DNA of 64,000 bases, taken from assembly GCA_029834535.1 (NCBI GenBank), contig JAQMWT010000318.1:164246-228245 (forward strand), read 5' to 3'. This DNA comes from Chrysophaeum taylorii. Its lineage: Eukaryota > Sar > Pelagophyceae > Pelagomonadales > Pelagomonadaceae. This document shows positions 34,601-45,214 of the stretch, piece by piece. Numbering within the stretch: the first letter of the stretch is position 1; the number at the start of each line of letters is the position of its first letter. A model generated the notes under the pieces. It was not told where the DNA came from and did no database searches. It was given only the letters and a program-made list of their open reading frames with translations. Both the position numbers and the translations under genes were made by a program.

Positions 34601-35194
34601 CACTAATTTCTTTGATGTTCTGAGCATGCTTCGGACATACTTCGCAGTACAAATATGGCTTGAGAATCGCGACGAGCACCTTGTTCGTGACGTCGATCTC
34701 GGTCTTTTTCTCGAGGTTGCCGCCTTGTTGGCCGTCGATGGATGCTAGGACGGCGTCCTTGAGAATGTTTTCAAGGTGCCTGGCCGAATAGTTGTTGGAC
34801 TTGGCCTCGGTGGCCGTTGGCTTGAAATCCCCAAAAATGCAGGCGTGAGGTACGGCGGCCGTGCACGTGCCGGCAGGGCCGCCGTCGCACCCGCGTGGGA
34901 CCTGGAAGACGCGTAAGAACTCGCAGTCTTTGGACTTGCAGACAATGTCCATCCGCCGCTTTGTGGACCTGGAATTCTCGAGAGAAGGTAGCCGTCTTTC
35001 TCGGCTTCCTCCAGGACGTTTTTAACTGAAAGTCCCACTTTGATTTGAAGCCATTCCCCACGGTCACCACCACCTCGTGGTCGATCTCCCTCAGATGAGC
35101 CGAAATTTCCGCGGCTCGCGGCCTTCGTAAGTTTCAGTGTGCAGTCGCGAGACTTGCCTGTCCTCCTCACAAGGCCTTTTCCTTCGGTCTTCAT
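31638..35194 (-). pseudogene. Mutator-like (MULE) transposase
   Basis: The gene reads right to left. A Cys-rich N-terminal part (MDIVCKSKDCEFLRVFQVPR, 34527-34952) precedes the DDE core in frame 33902-34627 (DAAHTLLDDTLFSRVTADAN then DRIVTLGMALFNDTENA). Next comes the MULE helical motif TTTNMAESHNNMNINARLTN near 33470, then a SWIM-type finger near 32915-32960 (FFSCACGRFSTTGLPCGCM). In the SWIM motif the usual final His is replaced (CGC instead of CxH). A further frame, 31638-32450, carries an acidic N-terminal part, a doubled SNNKARARAGKR motif and a conserved-looking end. Frame changes and the unspliced gap at 33134-33320 mean it is either multi-exon or decayed; I cannot define the exons. 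MULE elements cut and paste through this DDE enzyme. Confidence 0.75.
33170..33320. repeat. TTTGATNCAAA short repeats inside MULE
   Basis: Five or six imperfect TTTGATTCAAA/TTTGATACAA words occur between the SWIM and helical frames of the MULE. The stretch is AT-rich and non-coding and may be an intron or a small insertion. A related word series occurs at 45214-45400. Confidence 0.5.
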
Positions 35195-35689
35195 TCACAG
35201 CCTTCTCGAACGCCAATTGAATGTCATCCTCCCGCCGTGCCTCCATGGCGCTCCCACACTTCCCTGACCTGTCAGCCTCGCGAACAGGCTACCGTTTCGT
35301 CGCAGCGCGGTGCACAATCCACAGGGGTAGTGCGCGGGTGCCGCTCGTCGTCGTCGCGTCCGAAGACTATGCGAAGAACACGACATTCTCGTCGTATCCC
35401 GCATGAATCGCGAGTCCATCGAATAAGCCCGCGCGCAGTACGGACAATCTCCTGCGCGGAGGGCGCCTCAAGAAAACGTCGGAGATCCCCTCGGAACCGA
35501 ACGGAGAGCCACCACCCGAAGAAGAAGACCTATAACAAGCGCGCGTGGGCGGCCAAGCGATTTTAGTACATAACTTCTGTGACCCGTGCCAATGCAGCAG
35601 TTCTCGGGGCGGCGAAGTTTCGCCATGCTGTGCGTGCGGGTAAATTTTGGTGCACGTCCCAACGCTCTAATTAAACCACGGATCTAACT
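35195..35689. other. no recognisable gene
   Basis: Plus frames at 35221-35406 and 35237-35566 have no domain. This is probably the 5' flank of the minus-strand MULE. No terminal inverted repeat was found. Confidence 0.3.
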
Positions 35690-35860
35690 AATCCGCCCTT
35701 GCCCTAATTGCGATTTCCCCCTTTATTTTAACGAAGACCCTATGTTATTCACAACAAACAAACACGGTGCTTTCTAGAGACAGATACGAGGGCAGTACCC
35801 TCTCACTCTGGTGAAGGGTCACAACAACAGAGTTGAAACGACTGTTCTCTAGGGTGGGTG
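35690..35860 (+). repeat. LTR-related dispersed repeat next to eIF3j
   Basis: The segment containing TATGTTATTCACAAC, AGACAGATACGAGGGCAG, GAAGGGTCACAACAACAGAG and ACTGTTCTCTAGG aligns, with gaps, to the minus strand of about 39955-40080, where the same blocks lie in an LTR-like unit ending beside a primer-binding-like site. It stops about 70 bp beyond the eIF3j stop codon. Confidence 0.55.
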
Positions 35861-35927
35861 GGAGGGAGGTGCTTCCCATCATGATAATAGTACAGTAGGA
35901 TCTCAACCCCCATAAAAAAGGGGAAAC

Positions 35928-36688
35928 CTAGAAGAAGTCGTCGAACTGGTCTTCGTAGTGGTCGTACTCGTCGCCGCCGGTGGCAGCGCCGAAGTTGTCG
36001 TCTGCCTTTTTTTGCATATCTAGGAGTTCCTTTTTTGATTTTTTTTTTGATTTAGCCTGGGTCGGTTTCTTGACGGCTTTGACCTTGGCTTCCTTCTGCG
36101 CGTTGAGTAACTGGACCTGCGAACAAGCACCACGTCACAAACGAGATGCTAAAAAATGACAACCGCCGCACGCCGCGTCGCGGTACGACGAGCACCGCGC
36201 GACGCGGTAATAACGCTGCGCGCAACGATCTCGGCGATGTCGGGAGGCTCGAGCTTGTCCTCGACGGACCGGAGAAACTCCTTGAGAAAGGCCAGGACGT
36301 GATTCCGTTTACTTTCCGACATTCTGTCAGAAATCGATAGAGCGAGCTGCAAATGATCTTTGAGATCTTTTAACTTTTCCTCCAGCTGAACGGCCCCGAA
36401 CAACTCGTTGGTCAACGCGTTGTCCCCCTCTTCCACCAAACGTCGTTCGCGCAGCTTTTTTTCTTCGGTGCTTTCCTCGTTGTCGAGGACCTCGTTCAAC
36501 CGCGCGCTCTTCAACGCCGCCGCCTTCTCCTCGTGCCGCTTCTTCGTTGCCTCCGAAAGGGTCGGCTTCTGCGGCCCCCGCACCACCTCTTCTTCTTCCT
36601 CCTCCTCGTCGTCCCAGGCAGTCGGCGGCGCAGGGCTTACCCCCGACAACGTCGCCGGCTCGAACTCCTCATCTTCCCAGCTATCCAT
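35928..36688 (-). CDS. EIF3J: translation initiation factor eIF3 subunit j, two exons
   Basis: eIF3j (yeast HCR1) is a loosely bound eIF3 subunit that acts at the small ribosomal subunit during start-codon recognition. Exon 1 is 36215-36688 and exon 2 is 35928-36116, separated by a 98-bp intron (36117-36214) with GT..AG ends. The 220-residue product begins MDSWEDEEFEP and has an acidic AWDDEEEEEEE stretch. It continues with a Lys/Glu/Arg helix region, the core LKDLKDHLQLALSISDR then FLKEFLRSVEDKLEPPDIAE, a Lys-rich segment, and the family's acidic, aromatic tail ending DEYDHYEDQFDDFF. The donor was chosen at AGC|GTTATT because it gives gapless alignment of DIAEIVARSVQLLNAQK with the human core; GTTGCG twelve bases earlier is an alternative. 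The frame is intact; this is a host housekeeping gene. Confidence 0.9.
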
Positions 36689-36994
36689 CGCTAACAGGGT
36701 TAGGATTTTACTTTTTCATTTTAATAACCACCCGACGGACGGGCCTCGAGCGAACGACGGAGATCGGTCGACGTACCAAACTCCGACAAGCAACGGAAAG
36801 CTCGAGAGTGATTTTTTGCAGAGTCACGCGCCCATCCTGGAGATCCGATTCGACGATGGACCTCGAGGGTTGTTGGTCACCAGAGCCTCGACTTGGCGGT
36901 TCGGCGCCTTCTCCGGTGCCTCTCGATCGATCGATCCTTGTCGCGACGGCTCTTCTTCTTCGGCGGGCAGCTTCGTGCTGAGCCCTCGCACTGC
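36689..36994. promoter_or_regulatory. intergenic gap upstream of eIF3j
   Basis: This roughly 300-bp space lies between the eIF3j start (minus strand) and the 3' end of the next minus-strand gene. A CGATCGATCGAT run lies at 36926. No TATA box or defined motif can be argued; its role as a promoter is only positional. Confidence 0.3.
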
Positions 36995-38868
36995 TCATCC
37001 TTGCGCCGGCGCTTCGCGGTCGACCCGCTTGCGCCGTTTTTTAATCGACCTGCGTGCTACGCTGGGCACGGATTGAGTCACCACTAGTCCGGCCAAACAC
37101 ACGATCCCCCTACCGCGGGCAATGACACCGGAGATAGATGCTCGAGATGTTGCTTGCTTGCTCGAGGGGACAGAAGATTCTGCCGTGGTGGTACTTGGCG
37201 CCTCCAAATTGGATTTCGCAGCCGTCTTGAGCTCGTCTGTCTGGTTCGGTTTTGGCCAGCTCGCCGCCGTCCAGTCCGCGTAACGCGTCGCCCGACCATT
37301 GTCGTCGAAGGTGTGGAGGCAGCCCTCGCCCCTGGCCTTCTTCACGATCTCGAGCATGACACCCTTGATCTGCGGGTCGAGCTCGCCGAAAAAAGATGAT
37401 GTCGCGGATCGACCAGATCTTCTTGTCACCCGCGGACTGAGCGTTTCGTCGATGACTCCGAGTGGGCGGCCGAAAACTCCTGGTAGGCCTCGATCTCCTC
37501 ATTATTGACGTCGAAGGCCTTGTAGTCTCGAGAGTCGCCACCTTGTCCGGGTTGTAGGTGCAAGTGCGGCGCACGATCGATCGGCGCCACGTCCAGCCCT
37601 CGAGCTCCGTAGGAGGCTGCTGCGAAGAAACGGAAAGGGACGATAAACTTGTCTTCTATGACGGCGCGGACGTATAATAAGGCACCTCTTTGGAGGCGAG
37701 GGTGGCGTAGCGTCGTGTCCTCGCCATTCTTGGTCGTGACGTGCGCCGATCTCGATCCTACGTCCACGTAGGCGAGGCGTCCGTGGCCACCGAGCTCGAC
37801 GCCGCCAGATTCGTTGAGCTCCAGAAGTTTGTTCCTGGAGTGGGCCCGTCTCGCCGCCGCAAACTCCGTACTCGGTAGTAGTTCGAGAGGAGCCGGCACC
37901 GGCGCCCTCGAAGGCACCCAGATCACGCGCCCCCCGCTCAAGCTCTTCGACTCGCTTTTTTTTGCAGCCGCCCGACCTCCTCCTCCTCGCGCCCTTCTTC
38001 GTCGGCGAAGAGACCCACTCAAAGCTGCTCGCGGTTGAGCTTGTTGACGTCGGCATAGCTGGACTGGAGCTTGCGATACTCAATCGGGTTCGAACGCGAG
38101 AGCCGAGAGGACGGGTACGTCTCTCGGCGGCCGCGGCCGCTTCCTTGCCCACCTCGTCCGTCTGCTGCCGGGCGGCTTCGACCTCACCAATCTTGGAGCT
38201 TCTTTGCGTCGCGGTAGAGCTGCTGCTGCTTGGACTCGACGTGTCTTTGTGTCGGTTGATCAGCACCTTGAGCCGCTCCTCCTCTCGAGCCGCGGCGACA
38301 CGGACAGCCTTCTCCAGCTGCAACTCGGCCTGCTCTCGGCGCTCCTCCGCCGCCGCAGCCACCACCTCAGCGTTGAGAGCGTCGTCGTGCGCTGCGTCGC
38401 CGTCTCTCTCCGCCTGCAAGGCGCGGTCGGACTGCGACTCGAGGCTGGCGCGCAACGTCGCTAACTTCATCATCATCATCTTCTTCTTCTTCTTCTCGAG
38501 TTGCGACAGCTGTCGCTCGAGCTCCTTCTTGGTCGGGCTAGGCGGCGGCGGCGGCCCATCCAGCATCGACTTTTTTCTGCTTCGGCAAAGGACCAAGGCG
38601 GCGGCGGCGGACTGAGAGATATGCCGCGCGACTCGAGCCCCTGCAAGCCCGTTCGTGATGGTGTTCACCGTGAACGTCCTTAAGCTCGAGTCGTAGTGCA
38701 GCGATTCTGGACGTGCCGTCGTCGCACTCGTGGACGTTAAGGCGGGGCGATAGATCCTCGAAGACGTGGACCGCGTCGCCAGCCCGAATGTCCGCGTTCA
38801 GATGCCGCACGTCGGAGAGTCGGACTGATTGCGTGCACCTCGCTTGAACAGGCGTTCTTCGTTGGCGC
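36995..38868 (-). CDS. unrecognised coiled-coil gene, several frames
   Basis: Read on the minus strand, RHLNADIRAGDAVHVFEDLS near 38800 leads to frame 37502-38668. That frame has a Pro-rich start (LDGPPPPPSPTKKELERQLS) and a coiled coil of about 120 residues rich in Glu, Ala and Arg (ALQAERDGDAAHDDALNAEV). The likely continuation lies in other frames: RLAYVDVGSRSAHVTTKNGE and YKAFDVNNEEIEAYQEFSAA (37426-38022), then LDPQIKGVMLEIVKKARGEG and LHTFDDNGRATRYADWT (36995-37429). These parts look conserved, and the breaks may be short introns or indels; I could not define splice sites. I do not recognise the family. The neighbouring intact eIF3j suggests a host locus and not a transposon. Confidence 0.45.
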
Positions 38869-39110
38869 GAAGTCAGTCAGTCCTTCCGGCAGACAGCCGA
38901 GCACTTTTGCTTAGAAAAGGTAAGTTTTTCGCCGACAGAATCCTCCCCAAGTCGAGGGACTCCCCCGGCCCAGCGCCTTGGAGTTTGTTCATGCAGCAAA
39001 CTGGCGCCGCGCAGCGGGCTTCTTCGCAGCCTTGGCCGGCGGTCGCGGCTCCCCTCCGACGTTTTGAACACAGTTTATTTGCCCGTGGCGAGCCGCGGCA
39101 TGTGGCCGAG
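38869..39110. other. no recognisable gene; likely 5' flank
   Basis: Short minus frames (38873-39169) show no domain. This lies upstream of the coiled-coil gene and next to the LTR-related block at 39111. Confidence 0.3.
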
Positions 39111-40173
39111 TAGAGATCTGAATTAGGGTTATTATTAGTACCTCCTATTTTAGTGGGTAACTTTGCCACCTTTTGACATATCGGTCGTCGGGTCTTTGAG
39201 TTCTTGGAGCTTTGGCTCGTAGTAGACGATGTTCAGGAAGTGCTTGCCGAACTTGCGGTAGACACCCTTGTAGTAGACGTAACGGCCTTGGAAATCTGGC
39301 GTCTTCCCGGCGTTAGAGTGGTTGTCGGGGTCCTTGTCGTATTCGTCGATACAGTGGGGCTTAGGAGAGCGTCAGCGAGATCCGTTTGATCCGCGCAGGA
39401 CGGATTCCCACGCGTAGAAGCAAGCCCTGTAGGAAGTACTGAACTTCCGGCATCAGATGTTCGACGAACGACGACATGACGCGAAATGAAAGCATCTGGT
39501 GGGGTGTGACTTGAGCGTTGTCAATTCGAGGCGGCGCGGCTAGGGGGGTCAGTAGAAAGGTGTTAACCTTGGACTTGGGATTTTTGTGAGCCGGAGTATG
39601 GAGGCGGAGCCGCAGCAGCGACGGCAGGTGGTGGTGTCCCTTGTGTTGCTTGCACCACTTGGGTGGACGGACAATGCGCTTGTTTGAGCCATTATATATC
39701 AATCAAGCGAGTTTCTTGGTCTTGCATCTCTTGTTTATGCCGAGCTTCCTACGGTTCTTGAGCTTGTTGTTTGTTGCATGTCTCTTTGGTACTTGGCGGC
39801 TTCTAAGCGAGCTTCTCTTATCTCCTTCTGGAGTAGTTCTTGAGTGGTTGGCATTTTGTTGCTTGGGTTCAGGAACGTCAGGTCAGTGAGCGGGGGGTTG
39901 TCTGGGAATCGAATCCTGAGGCTCTGCTGATACCGGGACTGGTGCCTAATACCTAGAGAACAGTAATCAGAACTGTGTTACCCTTCAGCAGAGCGTGAGA
40001 ACAGTGGTATTCTGTCCTCGAATCTGTCTTGTAATCGAGGACAACAGCCGGTGTGTGTGTGAATAACATAACACAGCGTTTTTTTTTTTTTTCTTAAATC
40101 AAAGGGTAGCAAAGCTAACCACTAAAATAGTGGGTACTAACCCTAATTCAGATTTTCTATCTCTATCGAGACA
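39111..40173 (-). mobile_element. LTR retroelement remnant: LTR, primer site, gag start
   Basis: On the minus strand, an LTR-like unit (40173-39940, ending CACCA) is followed by GTCCCGGTATCAGCAGAGCC (39939-39920), which resembles a copia primer-binding site. About 65 bp later, ATG at 39854 opens a 39-codon gag-like start (MPTTQELLQKEIREARLEAA) ending at 39737. Further on are frames 39361-39702 and an open stretch near 39160-39362 (GRYVYYKGVYRKFGKHFLNI), unrecognised. At 39111-39167 the first block of the LTR recurs in the opposite orientation, giving the unit apparent terminal inverted repeats of about 55 bp. Confidence 0.55.
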
Positions 40174-40480
40174 CCGCCCATCGTACAGCTTGTTGCACTC
40201 CGCCACGGCGGCTCGCCCGTCTCCCGCAGCCCAGTCTCTCGTCACCGGCCTCAGAACAAAAGAGTCTCCCCGCCACCTCCTCGTAGACGCTGCTGCTGCT
40301 CTCGGGATGCTCCGGTCTTTCCCACCATGCCGCACGAGCTCGACGATAGAGGATTTATCCGCCCGCGTCGCCCCTTGGGGCACCGCACCGCGAGGGGCAC
40401 CGTGAGGAGACTGTCTGCCAGGGTCCGGCGATTCCTCTCTACCCCCAAAAACATTTCTTGTAGCGCACCGGGATTTGTTT
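40174..40480. other. no recognisable gene
   Basis: Short frames on both strands (40130-40405 plus, 40099-40383 minus) have no domain. The stretch joins the LTR-like unit to the tandem array. Confidence 0.3.
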
Positions 40481-41018
40481 GTCTTTAAATATCGACTGCT
40501 AAGAGGGGGGTGTGTGTGTGGAGCATGAAGGATGTGGCTGGGTTTGTGGGGTATTGTTTGTCTTTAAATGTCGACTGTTAAGAGGGTGTGTGTGAAGATG
40601 TGGGTGTGTGGGGTATGAGGGATGTGCCTGACGGGCGGAGATAAGTACGCGGGACCTAGTCGGTTTTGTCTTTAAATGTCGACTGCTAAGAGGGGGGTGT
40701 GTGTGGGGAGCATGAGGATGTGGTATGTGGGGTATGAGGGATGTGCCTGACGGGGAGATGCGGGACCTAGTCGGTATTGTTTGTCTTTAAATGTCGACTG
40801 CTAAGAGGGTGGTGGGGAGCATGAAAGGATGTGGGTGGGTTTGTGGGTATGAGGGATGTGCCTGACGGCGGAGATAAGCACGGACCTAGTGGGCATGTTT
40901 GTCTTTAAACGTCGACTGCTAAGAAGGGTGTGTGTGGGGAGCATGAAGGATGTGGGTGGGTTTGTGGGGTATGAGGGATGTGCCTGACGGGCGGAGATAA
41001 GTACGCGGGACCTAGTCG
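40481..41018 (+). repeat. tandem array of copia 3'-end/LTR-start sequence
   Basis: Five units start with GTCTTTAAAT(A/G)TCGACTG and then CTAAGAGG at 40481, 40560, 40668, 40783 and 40901; spacings are 79, 108, 115 and 118 bp. Full units continue GGAGCATGAAGGATGTGGG, GGGATGTGCCTGACGG, GAGATAAGTACGCGGGACCT and end AGTCGG. The unit start equals the sequence at the end of the copia RNase H ORF at 2519-2570 (last codons, purine tract, LTR start), and a shortened copy lies at 17393. The shorter first unit lacks the middle part. Confidence 0.8.
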
Positions 41019-42461
41019 GGGTCATCGCCGAGGCGTGGGGCAGGCGAAGAGAGGACGGGCCCCGCCCGTAGGTCGTACGCATGCTGCCGCCGGACGTATG
41101 TGCGACGAAGGGTGACGTCCTGCTGGGATCGGGCGGCCTGGGCGGGGTTCCCCGAGGCGGCGACATGGGTGAGGGCGGTGAGGGCACAGCGAGCCCGGCC
41201 TAATGCGTTGGCGATCCCCCACTCACGGTAGATGCGGCGAGTTTGGGCCGCCTTTGCCTATGTGAAGTTGGCGCAGCCGCTTTCCACCCAGGTTCGCGCA
41301 GCGATGCGCTCTGCGCATGTTTGGGCGAGAGTGTGGCACGCCGCGCTGGCCTCACCGAAGGCACCAAAGATGAGGCCGGCGACGGTGCCGTAGCTACGTA
41401 GCCGCTGTTCGACAGGGCCCAAGAAGCCAGGCGGTGGTGCTGTACCCGGCTGGGGGATGATGGCGTCGATGCCGCGGGCGTGAGCGAGGTATTCGGAGTG
41501 GACTTGCGCTGCGCGCCGATCGACAGGCGACGGGTGGGGGGGATGGAGGGCGTGGGCGGTATAGAACGAACCCCATGCATGTGACTCGGGTTTTGATGTC
41601 GTAGAGTTGCTCCTTGTTGTCGAGCGTGGTGAGGATGTCTGGGACGACTTGACGTCGGGCGAGATTGCCTCGGTACCGGCCGTAGAGGCGCGTGCGAATG
41701 GTAGGGGCGACGACGTCAGCAAAGATGCCGAAAACCTCGGACAGGGCTGGGATGCCGGCCTCTTTGACGCTGCCGTGGACGCAGTCGAGCTGGCCGTCAT
41801 GCCAGGTGGTCCGCGCTCCTCCGCGGTTGACAAGGTTGGCCTGCGTGAGAAGCACCTTGCCGTGAGCGTCGAGAACGACGTCAGTGCCCAGAATGCGAGT
41901 GCCCACGAGGCCCAAACAAGCTGGAGAGGGGTAGCCAAAGTACTGGGCACACATCTCAGCCCAGCAGCGGTTGGGGATGTGAAGGCCAGAGCTGGGCCAC
42001 GAGCTGATGAACGTGGTCGAGAAGCGATCCCACGAGGACGCCGCTACTCGAAGTGCTTCGGTGATGGGAAGGGTGGCCGCAAGGCGCTGGAGTGCAGTGG
42101 CCCGAGCTGTCTCGCGCTGGGAGGTTAGAGCACGCTGGAGTTGGGGTATGAGCACGGGTGTCGAGATGGTGGGGTCGACGAGGACGCCCATGGAGACGAA
42201 TTCGTGGGGGAGAGGACCGTCGACGAGATGAACGTTGGCGGGGTCGCCGGAACCAGCGCCGCCGTGGGAAGCCAGCGTGGTACGGAGATCAGCCCGAAGT
42301 CCGTCCCACGCAGTCTCGAGTGCCCGCCCCAGGCGGCAACCGGATGCGAGGAGGTGGTGCCAACGGTGCAACTCGTCGGTATTGTTTGCCTTAAAGTTGG
42401 ATGACCATCTTCTTTGTGGCAAGAAAGAAAAGAAGCTCTCTTCGCGCGGAAGATAATACAC
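41018..42461 (-). pseudogene. unrecognised mobile-element-type ORF
   Basis: The long frame 41394-42461 encodes ILGTDVVLDAHGKVLLTQAN, WHDGQLDCVHGSVKEAGIPA, LYGRYRGNLARRQVVPDILT and LYDIKTRVTCMG. Near 41570 it shifts to frame 41258-41950 (GSFYTAHALHPPHPSPVDRR, LRSYGTVAGLIFGAFGEASA). After a stop and a further shift it ends IYREWGIANALGRARCALTA near 41150-41220. The PDI...LYDIK pattern resembles a PD-(D/E)xK nuclease core, but this is only a suggestion. The FG.V.GL.FGAFGEAS and REWGIANA endings look like a conserved family C-terminus. The stop abuts the tandem array, which may be its 3' region. Multiple frame breaks mark it as decayed. Confidence 0.5.
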
Positions 42462-42959
42462 TTCAACTGATTACTCATCATAACGTTCTCGGTTGTTGTT
42501 GTTGCCACTAACGTTTGATTGGTTTCTTTTAGGCCCTAAAATTTCAAATACTACCACCGAAAATTGGCTTATTACGGTTTGAGTATTGAGGCCCGAACGA
42601 AACACAAAACGGCCGTTAACGGCCACTCAAACCACATCTCTTTGATGACGTCCGGCGGCCTCCATTAATAAGATGGATAACGCCCAAATACTAATACCCG
42701 TTGTTGTCCGATGTTGTTTGTTCACGTCTTTGGCCGCCGCCTCGTGGTGGCTTGCTTCGCGTCGGATGGTCGCCAAATTCCGCGGATATCCATCGAAAGC
42801 TGCTGTTTGGCTCGCTTTTTGTTCGACTTATCCTGGCGGTCCGGGCGAGAACGAGGTCGCGGCCTTCGCGATGTTCATCTTTGGCCATCAATCCCGAACG
42901 GCGAGGAGGTAACCGAAGGCGCAATCGACTATGTTCTCTCTAAAACGCGTGACAAGGAC
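42462..42959. other. no recognisable gene
   Basis: This is the upstream side of the minus-strand element ORF and of Harbinger 2. Plus frames at 42673-42943 show no domain beyond what may be a decayed Harbinger N-terminus. Confidence 0.3.
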
Positions 42960-43690
42960 GAGAGTGCAGCCATTCGATTCGATCCAGTGTGTGACCGGCC
43001 GTTTGTTCCCGGAGTGGTGGTATCTCTCTTTGGATGCTCTCGCTGGTGGCGATCCATCGCGGACATGCCAAATGTCTCTTAGGTCTGGCCGATTGTTGCC
43101 GAAACGGTGAGAGCAATCAACCGTCAGTTCCGACAAAACCGAATGAACAGTTCGAGGCGGAGTTCGCATAGATCCGTCCGTGGCTGCGTAGGCGCCGTCG
43201 ATGGGATGGCGGTTTGCATCATCCGCAAACCGCATTCGCGAGAGTGCGGCGGCAATCACTACAACCGCAGGAGCTTCTACGCCAACAACCTTCAGGCCGC
43301 GATACGAAGGGGAAGTTTCGTTTCTCTTCGGCAGTACCGGGGGAGTACGTACTCGCGACCCCACCGCTTTCGACGCGAGCTGGCTCGGTATGGAGCTCGA
43401 CGCTGGGCAGATGTTGCAGTACTGGATTGCCGGGGACGCGTCGCCTACCGTGCCAGCGAATTCGTGGTCGTGTTCCGAGGGCGTAAACTAGACAACACCT
43501 GGAAAGACTTGTGGCATTTCAACTATCACCATCGAGTGTGCCTTTGGCATTCTGACCATGTTGTGGGGGATCCTCTCTGGCGGCCGCTTACCTTTTCGTT
43601 GACTTTGACCACGCAGGTCGTCTTCGATCCCGCGCAATTTGTGCATTGATGCATGCAGCAGACGGGTGGAGTATGTGCGCGGCGACGGTG
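42960..43690 (+). pseudogene. PIF/Harbinger transposase 2
   Basis: A helix-turn-helix-like start is visible across a stop (RWWRSIADMPNVS then VWPIVAETVRAINRQF near 43050-43130). The DDE core follows: GCVGAVDGMAVCIIRKP near 43183-43230, YNRRSFYANNLQAA, then in another frame STAFDASWLGMEL, and ASEFVVVFRGRKLDNTWKDL near 43455-43510. The C-terminal motif (HVVGDPLWRPL) is present near 43560. Several frameshifts make it inactive. Its sequence differs from Harbinger 1 and 3, so it is another family. Confidence 0.75.
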
Positions 43691-45126
43691 GCAGCTTCTT
43701 CGCGGAGCGTGTGCCTCTTTTCGAAACCTGTAGGGGAGACCTCGCATGGCACTCGAGAGGTCGGATCGATCTCGATGTCTGCCCTCGACGTGCTGAAATC
43801 ACGAACACGCTGGAGCTTGCCTCCTCGACACGTCCTGCCCAAATTCCGCTCCTACTAAAATCTCGACTCGTGGACGTCCCGCCTATCGGGAGTGACAACT
43901 CCCTCATCTCGAAGCAGCTGCTGCAAAGACTTAAGCCAACACTGAGGATCCTTATGTTGCGGAAGAAGAAAATCGACGCGAGCCGCTCGTCATTTTGATG
44001 AAACAAATTTGAACGCAAAAACTTGGAGTGGCGGAATATTAGATCGAATGGACGAGCGAAAACCCTTCTTCGCAGAAGAGCGACGAACGAGGAGGACCAA
44101 TGCTCCAAGGTGCGAGGCGAACAAGCCGAGAAGATAAGGTAAGGAGGGACCAGACAATACTGTCCTATTCGTCGAGTCGCGGCAACTTTACGGCGCTTGC
44201 TTGACCGCGAGTGTTTCAGCAAGAGCGCGGTCCTCTCCGCTACCCTCGAGTTCGGCAACGGTGGCGCTTATGGCTAGGGTGTCTGCCCTAGGTTTTTTCT
44301 CGGCGGCTGTTGCTTTCTTCGTCTCGGCTGATAACAATTTTATCGCCCTCCCAGACATCGCCGCGATCATCGTTCAGGAGTTGAACGAGTCGGCACTCGC
44401 ACGCGACGAGCCCTTTCCAGTCGCCGCGGTGGCCAAAGTATGTCGTCGACAGCTGCCTTGATCAGTAGGTCGATTGATTCGAGCTTGTCACCGCTGCCTT
44501 CGAACAGCGAAGAACTGCGAGCATCCTCTCCTTGGACGCCTGCCCGTCAGCGATTTTAGGGGAAGTTCAGTCGAGACCCAACATAGTTGAATTATTACAA
44601 GAAGGGATCGGTCAAGTTTGATAAAAAAAGTGTGGCTGGCCGAGGGGTTTAGAATATAAAAGAATCCGGCGAAATCTCATTTCGAGATAAAGCCGAATTT
44701 ATTTATTCAATCGCTTTTAGGCAAGTTTTCACTAATTGCTGACGTGGCGTAAGGAAGCTTAGCTGCACATCAATACTAGGCCAAAAAATCATTCTCGAGG
44801 GCGTTTCTCGGCGCCATCGACTAGGCATAAGACCGTTCCACCGCGGGAAGGTCGATGTTGATGTTGGCCACGTGCCCACCCAAAAGTCTCGAAACCCGAG
44901 TCTTATTCACCAAAAGTGTATATTCTATCTATTCCCCTCGGCCACCACACTAAGTGACAACACGTGGGACGGCAACGCGAACGCGTGCCGCACCGTCGAG
45001 CACTGCACGACAATTTAAGCCGGCAATTGATTCTTCGCGGCATCTCAAAAGATGTCGACCACCTTGCTCTGGAGGATCGCTGACACCACCGCTATAGTTC
45101 TAACCCATCAAAGCGAGACTCAAATA
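43691..45126. other. no recognisable gene
   Basis: A minus frame at 44188-44370 (IAAMSGRAIKLLSAETKKAT) is protein-like but matches nothing I know, and a plus shadow frame covers the same DNA. From 44470 to 45126 no frame above 60 codons exists and no RNA gene is recognised. Confidence 0.3.
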
Positions 45127-45214
45127 CCACAAGTGAGGTTTTTAGGAAGCCAACGCTAAGTATTTAATACATACTGTGGGCACGGTTGGCTTCCTAAACA
45201 CCTCAGCCACAAGT
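45127..45214. mobile_element. tiny inverted-repeat insertion (MITE-like hairpin)
   Basis: Arms at 45134-45155 (TGAGGTTTTTAGGAAGCCAACG) and 45183-45205 are near-perfect reverse complements around a 27-bp centre. CCACAAGT occurs directly at both sides (45127-45134 and 45207-45214), as expected for a target-site duplication of 7 or 8 bp. The element would be about 72 bp long. The 8-bp duplication fits hAT-type mobilisation, but the ends do not show a clear hAT terminus. Confidence 0.6.

Noticed and set aside
39905-39940. Possible tRNA gene (GGAATCGAATCC word)
   Set aside because: Only a T-arm-like word is present and no cloverleaf can be drawn; its position beside an LTR fits a primer-binding region.
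39111-40173. Unit with terminal inverted repeats as a DNA transposon
   Set aside because: The right end behaves as an LTR followed by a primer-binding-like site and a gag-like start, so two LTR pieces in opposite orientation explain the inverted repeat better.
45127-45214. Hairpin as a microRNA precursor or tRNA-like gene
   Set aside because: Direct repeats at both borders favour a small transposon insertion; no tRNA arms are present.
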